Source: an uncultured Verrucomicrobiota bacterium
Lineage (GTDB): Bacteria > Verrucomicrobiota > Verrucomicrobiae > Opitutales > Opitutaceae
Assembly (NCBI GenBank): GCA_946482165.1
Contig: CAMLQS010000111.1
Span: 1 to 13,973 of the forward strand
DNA: 13,973 nucleotides
Reading direction: 5' to 3'
Within the stretch, counting starts at the first letter, position 1. Each line of letters starts with the position of its first letter. Shown in pieces: positions 11,996-13,973 of this stretch. The notes under the pieces were generated by a model. It had not been told where the DNA came from, did not search any database, and worked only from the letters and a program-made list of their open reading frames with translations. Both the position numbers and the translations under genes were made by a program.

Positions 11996-13501
11996 ATGAG
12001 CTCCGCAGCCATCGTCCAGATCGCCGTGTTTCTCGGCCTCAACGTCGTGATCGCCATCCTCACATGGCTGCACTGCCGCAAGGCCGGCGGACGCGGCAGC
12101 GACGACACCCGCGAGTATTTTTTGGCCAGCGGCGGGCTCAACTGGGTTTTCATCGCCGGCTCGATCACGCTGACGAACATCAACACCGACACCTTGGTCG
12201 GGATGAACGGGCCCCAAAAGCTGATCATGGTGCTTTGGGAGCTCTCCGGCGCCGTCGGACTGCTCCTCCTCGCGAAGATCTTCGTGCCGCTCTACTACAA
12301 ATACAAGTGCACCACCGTCACCGAACTCCTCGAGCGCCGCTATAACAACAAGCATATCCGCGCCACGGTCGGCGGCATTTTCCTGCTCGGCGACGTGTTC
12401 ATCTTCCTCCCGATCATGCTCTACACGAGCTCGCTCGTGCTAAAAACGATGTTCGGTCTCGACGTGCCGCTGCTCGCGCTCGCCAGCGTCACCGCGGTCG
12501 TGGGCGCCTGCTACGCGATCTTCGGCGGACTGCGCGCGGTCGCCATCTCCGACACCTACGCCGGCGTCGTCGTGCTGGGCATGGGCCTGCTGGTCGCCTT
12601 CCTCTCGCTCAACGCCATCGGCTGGGATTTTTCCGGCATCCCCCGCGAGCGCCTCACGCTTGTCGGCGACTCCGCCTCGCCCGTGCCGTGGACGACCCTC
12701 TTCACCGGCATGATCTTCTCGCAGCTCTTCTATTGGAGCACCAACCAGACGATCACCCAGCGCGCCCTCGCCGCCCCGTCCATCCGCGAAGCGAAAAAAG
12801 GCGTCTACGCCGCGATGATCGTGCGCCTGATCCTCATCCCGCCGATGGTCGTCATCCCCGGCATCTGCGCCTACAAACTCTACGGCGCGCTGCCCAACGA
12901 CACCGCCTACGGGCATCTCGTGGCCAACATCCTCCCGCCCTGGCTCCTCGGCGCCTTCGCCGCCGCGATGTTCGGCGCCGTGATGACGAGCTACAACGCC
13001 ACCCTCAACTCCTCCGCGGCTCTCTACGTGTGCGACATTCACCAGCAGTATTTCAACCCGCGCGGCCAGATCCGCTGCCTCAGCGTGTGGCTGCAAGTCG
13101 TCTTCTCGCTTCTCTCCATCGCACTCGTCCCCGCCTATGCCGGCGCCGAAAGCATCATCCAGCTCATCCAGGCGCTGATCGGCCTTTTCTCGATGCCAAT
13201 CCTGTCGGCTTTCATCACCGGCCTGCTCTTCCGCAACGTCGATGCGCGCGCCGTCATCGCGACCATCCTTTTTGGCGCCGGTCTCTACGCCCTCTTCGCC
13301 TTCGCCTGGCCCGCCTGGCACAAGGCCGACCCGGCAGGCGTCCCCGCGCCGATCCACTTCCTGCACGCCGGCGCCATCACCGTGCTCGCCTGCGTGGGCT
13401 TCGCGCTCGCGCTCAACCGTCTCGCCTTCGGCAAACGCGCCACGTTCGAGCTCGGCACCCGCGCCGCCTGGCGCGAAGCGCTGGCGACGCTGCGGAGCTG
13501 A
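11996..13501 (+). CDS. Solute:sodium symporter, SSS/SLC5 family (probably sugar)
   Basis: This 501-residue inner-membrane transporter couples solute uptake to the sodium gradient. About 13 hydrophobic segments span most of its length (for example 4-24, 75-97, 121-150, 157-178, 186-206, 275-295, 313-333, 363-383, 455-475). Family signs are TNINTDTLVGMNG (60-72), AIFGGLRAVAISDTY (174-188), YWSTNQTITQRALAA (246-260), close to the SGLT signature, and TLNSSAALYVCDI (336-348), whose Ser pair 339/340 matches the sodium site in sugar transporters. This points to a sugar or sugar-like substrate, but I cannot name it. It is the only plus-strand gene and is transcribed away from tRNA-Val, with no catabolic gene next to it. 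The ATG at 11996-11998 lacks a Shine-Dalgarno sequence. Confidence 0.92.
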   Translation: MSSAAIVQIAVFLGLNVVIAILTWLHCRKAGGRGSDDTREYFLASGGLNWVFIAGSITLTNINTDTLVGMNGPQKLIMVLWELSGAVGLLLLAKIFVPLYYKYKCTTVTELLERRYNNKHIRATVGGIFLLGDVFIFLPIMLYTSSLVLKTMFGLDVPLLALASVTAVVGACYAIFGGLRAVAISDTYAGVVVLGMGLLVAFLSLNAIGWDFSGIPRERLTLVGDSASPVPWTTLFTGMIFSQLFYWSTNQTITQRALAAPSIREAKKGVYAAMIVRLILIPPMVVIPGICAYKLYGALPNDTAYGHLVANILPPWLLGAFAAAMFGAVMTSYNATLNSSAALYVCDIHQQYFNPRGQIRCLSVWLQVVFSLLSIALVPAYAGAESIIQLIQALIGLFSMPILSAFITGLLFRNVDARAVIATILFGAGLYALFAFAWPAWHKADPAGVPAPIHFLHAGAITVLACVGFALALNRLAFGKRATFELGTRAAWREALATLRS

Positions 13502-13521
13502 GCCGCCGTCGACGAGGCGGC
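13502..13521. terminator. Possible shared hairpin between convergent genes
   Basis: GCCGCC (13502-13507) and GGCGGC (13516-13521) form a 6-base stem in the 25-base gap between two convergent stop codons. No T-run follows on either strand, so it is at best a weak bidirectional terminator. Confidence 0.3.
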
Positions 13522-13526
13522 CAGGG

Positions 13527-13973
13527 TCACCACACCCTCGCCCAAAGGAGCTTGAGGTAGCGGCTCTCCAGACAATTCGAGTAGACCGGGTGGTCCGCGC
13601 CGGCGCCCGTGCGATCGATAAACTGCAGGCGGCGGTTCAGGCGGTGCGCCGCCTTGATCACGTGCTCCTCGAAGTCCTCCCAGCTCAGCAACCCCGAGCA
13701 GGAGCAGGTGACGAAGATGCCGCCCGGCTTCACCAGCGAGAGCGCGAGCTGGTTCAGGTCCTCGTATTTGCGCCGGCCCTCGGCGTTGCCCGCGGCCTCG
13801 CGGGTGAAGATCAGCTTCGGCGGATCGAGCACCACGACGTCCCACTTCTCGCCGTTCGTCGCCATCTGGCGCGCGTAGGCGAAGGCGTCCGTATGAACAA
13901 ACTTGATACGCGCCTGGTTCAGGTTGGCGTTGCGCTTCGCCATCGCCACCGCGGCCTCGTCGAGGTCGACCGC
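13527..13973 (-). CDS. RlmI-family class I SAM-dependent rRNA methyltransferase, 3' part only
   Basis: The C-terminal 148 residues of a methyltransferase whose start lies beyond the right edge. The frame stays open to the last base, where it reads AVDLDEAAVAMAKRNANLN, the SAM-binding strand 2 acidic loop of the family, so an apparent GTG at 13947-13949 is not the start. Then come DVVVLDPPKLIF (motif IV) and VTCSCSGLL with its catalytic-type cysteines, and a C-terminus with ADHPVYSNCLESRYLKLLWARV as in RlmI and its relatives, which methylate cytosine in 23S rRNA to 5-methylcytosine. The full protein would normally have about 390-400 residues with an N-terminal PUA domain, not visible here. Family is firm; the exact target base is inferred. 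Confidence 0.9.
   Translation of the reverse strand, partial: AVDLDEAAVAMAKRNANLNQARIKFVHTDAFAYARQMATNGEKWDVVVLDPPKLIFTREAAGNAEGRRKYEDLNQLALSLVKPGGIFVTCSCSGLLSWEDFEEHVIKAAHRLNRRLQFIDRTGAGADHPVYSNCLESRYLKLLWARVW

Noticed and set aside
12440..13366. Minus-strand frame of 308 codons opposite the symporter
   Set aside because: Strongly acidic and repetitive product, an antisense shadow of a typical membrane transporter.
13947..13949. GTG as start of a short methyltransferase
   Set aside because: Conserved SAM-binding residues continue upstream to the window edge, so the gene is cut off by the window.

Overview
The window is GC-rich bacterial DNA. Nine complete genes and one cut-off gene are visible, plus a tRNA gene. 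Gene content, M56 sensor proteases, a fused CobA-HemD protein and dispersed CCACGGAG-type palindromes suggest a Verrucomicrobiota (Opitutaceae-like) chromosome. That placement is inference from gene content, not a database match. Almost everything reads on the minus strand; only a sugar:sodium symporter reads on plus. None of the chosen starts has a clear Shine-Dalgarno sequence at normal spacing.

Read in the minus direction (right to left), the layout is as follows. The 3' part of an RlmI-type rRNA methyltransferase (13527-13973, runs off the edge) converges on an SLC5/SSS symporter (11996-13501, plus). Then come tRNA-Val(UAC), ilvN and ilvC (branched-chain amino acid synthesis), closed by a good intrinsic terminator at 10031-10071. 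Next is hemC, framed at both ends by palindromic repeats that supply its stop codon and probably its start codon. Then comes a BlaI-like repressor followed by two tandem paralogous M56 (BlaR1-like) membrane metalloproteases, and then the fused cobA-hemD gene. After a 428-base stretch with repeat-like sequence come a CheY-like response regulator and a 670-residue membrane protein with two cyclic-nucleotide-binding domains.

The housekeeping parts are clear. HemC makes hydroxymethylbilane, HemD closes it to uroporphyrinogen III, and the fused CobA domain sends this toward siroheme/B12. IlvN is the regulatory subunit of acetolactate synthase and IlvC the next enzyme.

Two regions deserve attention. 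(1) The BlaI-BlaR-BlaR cassette splits hemC from cobA-hemD. Both M56 proteins keep their zinc sites, but in place of a penicillin-binding sensor they carry a C-terminal region resembling the core of secretins (GspD/PilQ class). Two palindromic operators overlap a recognisable promoter and the blaI start codon, which supports self-regulation. (2) The 131-2143 protein looks like a PqqD-like domain, a degenerate M50 (site-2-protease-like) membrane core without its zinc ligands, and two cyclic-nucleotide-binding domains, encoded just after a single-domain response regulator. The ligands and outputs of both systems are unknown.
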